Made by a program: the position numbers and the translations under genes | Notes under the pieces: model-generated | Databases searched by the model: none | Seen by the model: only the letters and a program-made list of their open reading frames with translations | Told to the model about the DNA's origin: nothing | Shown: piece after piece, positions 12,639 through 12,757 of the stretch | How positions within the stretch are numbered: the first letter of the stretch is position 1 | Layout of the letters: every line of letters begins with the position of its first letter | DNA from: Pseudobutyrivibrio sp. | Lineage (GTDB): Bacteria > Bacillota > Clostridia > Lachnospirales > Lachnospiraceae | Assembly: GCA_017557715.1 (NCBI GenBank) | Contig: JAFYYE010000260.1 | Coordinates: forward strand, 1-12,757 | Length of the DNA stretch: 12,757 nucleotides | Direction of reading: 5' to 3'

Positions 12639-12757
12639 GCTATTTCTTTGACTAATTTTAACTTAGCCCACTGTTCTTCTTCAGTAAGCTTGTTTCCAAT
12701 TTCACATGAAGCAAATCCACACTGAGGGCTTAAGTATAATCTTTCAAGAGGAATATA
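12620..12757 (-). CDS. C-terminal part of a MetE-like methionine synthase (5' part outside window)
   Basis: The minus strand is open from the right edge to TAA at 12620-12622 and encodes 45 residues beginning YIPLERLYLSPQCGFAS and ending EEVWG. This is the C-terminal end of the short MetE-like (cobalamin-independent methionine synthase) family, including the cysteine of SPQCGFAS that corresponds to the last zinc ligand. Such enzymes transfer a methyl group to a zinc-bound thiol; whether this one makes methionine from homocysteine cannot be told. The protein differs from the left-edge remnant at only 3 of 45 positions, while the DNA differs at about 21 of 135, mostly at silent sites. The main body of the gene lies beyond the window, so it may be the intact copy. 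Confidence 0.85.
   Translation of the reverse strand, partial: YIPLERLYLSPQCGFASCEIGNKLTEEEQWAKLKLVKEIAEEVWG

Overview
The window looks like chromosome of an AT-rich, anaerobic, fermentative Firmicute of the Lachnospiraceae type, most like Butyrivibrio or Pseudobutyrivibrio. The pointers are strong AGGAGG ribosome binding sites, short intrinsic terminators, L-lactate dehydrogenase beside enolase, and a secreted GH43-CBM6-ricin-CBM2 plant cell wall enzyme with Pro-Thr linkers. This placement comes from protein style only; no database search was possible.

Layout. 1-460: the 3' end of a class I SAM-methyltransferase gene, then an N-terminally truncated remnant of a MetE-like (cobalamin-independent methionine synthase) gene. 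540-1080: a Nudix hydrolase with its own terminator. 1122-2526: a promoter, a Phd/YefM-type antitoxin with no recognisable toxin, and a divergent cysteine-rich U32-peptidase-like protein, closed by a terminator. 2583-5698: central carbon metabolism in the order L-lactate dehydrogenase, enolase and a short formate/nitrite-family (FNT) channel, with two RNA-structured junctions between them. 5751-5781: a bidirectional terminator. 5794-6490 (minus strand): two small membrane proteins of unknown function, apparently one operon. 6491-6773: a divergent control region holding two near-perfect CsoR copper operators, one placed inside the -35/-10 spacer. 6774-9694: the copper operon csoR-copA, in which CopA carries an extra C-terminal metal-binding domain that resembles a fused CopZ chaperone. 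9749-11983: a secreted modular GH43 glycosidase starting at TTG, with no terminator separating it from copA. 12206-12583: an internally deleted chemotaxis receptor. 12620-12757 (minus strand): the C-terminus of a second MetE-like gene, nearly identical in protein sequence to the remnant at the left edge and in opposite orientation.

How the genes work together. Enolase supplies phosphoenolpyruvate towards pyruvate, lactate dehydrogenase reduces pyruvate to lactate, and the FNT channel could release lactate or formate; this is a plausible fermentation-end cluster. CsoR should repress csoR-copA until Cu(I) binds, after which CopA exports Cu(I). The window also shows gene decay: a truncated metE-like fragment, a receptor with its middle removed, and inverted homologous ends about 12 kb apart.

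No CRISPR array, tRNA, rRNA, insertion sequence or obvious phage gene was seen. The observations most worth a second look are the CopA-CopZ fusion with an internal start site, the two-gene minus-strand membrane module, the competing RNA stems between ldh and eno, the FNT ribosome binding site buried in a terminator stem, the collapsed receptor, and the flanking inverted MetE-like copies.
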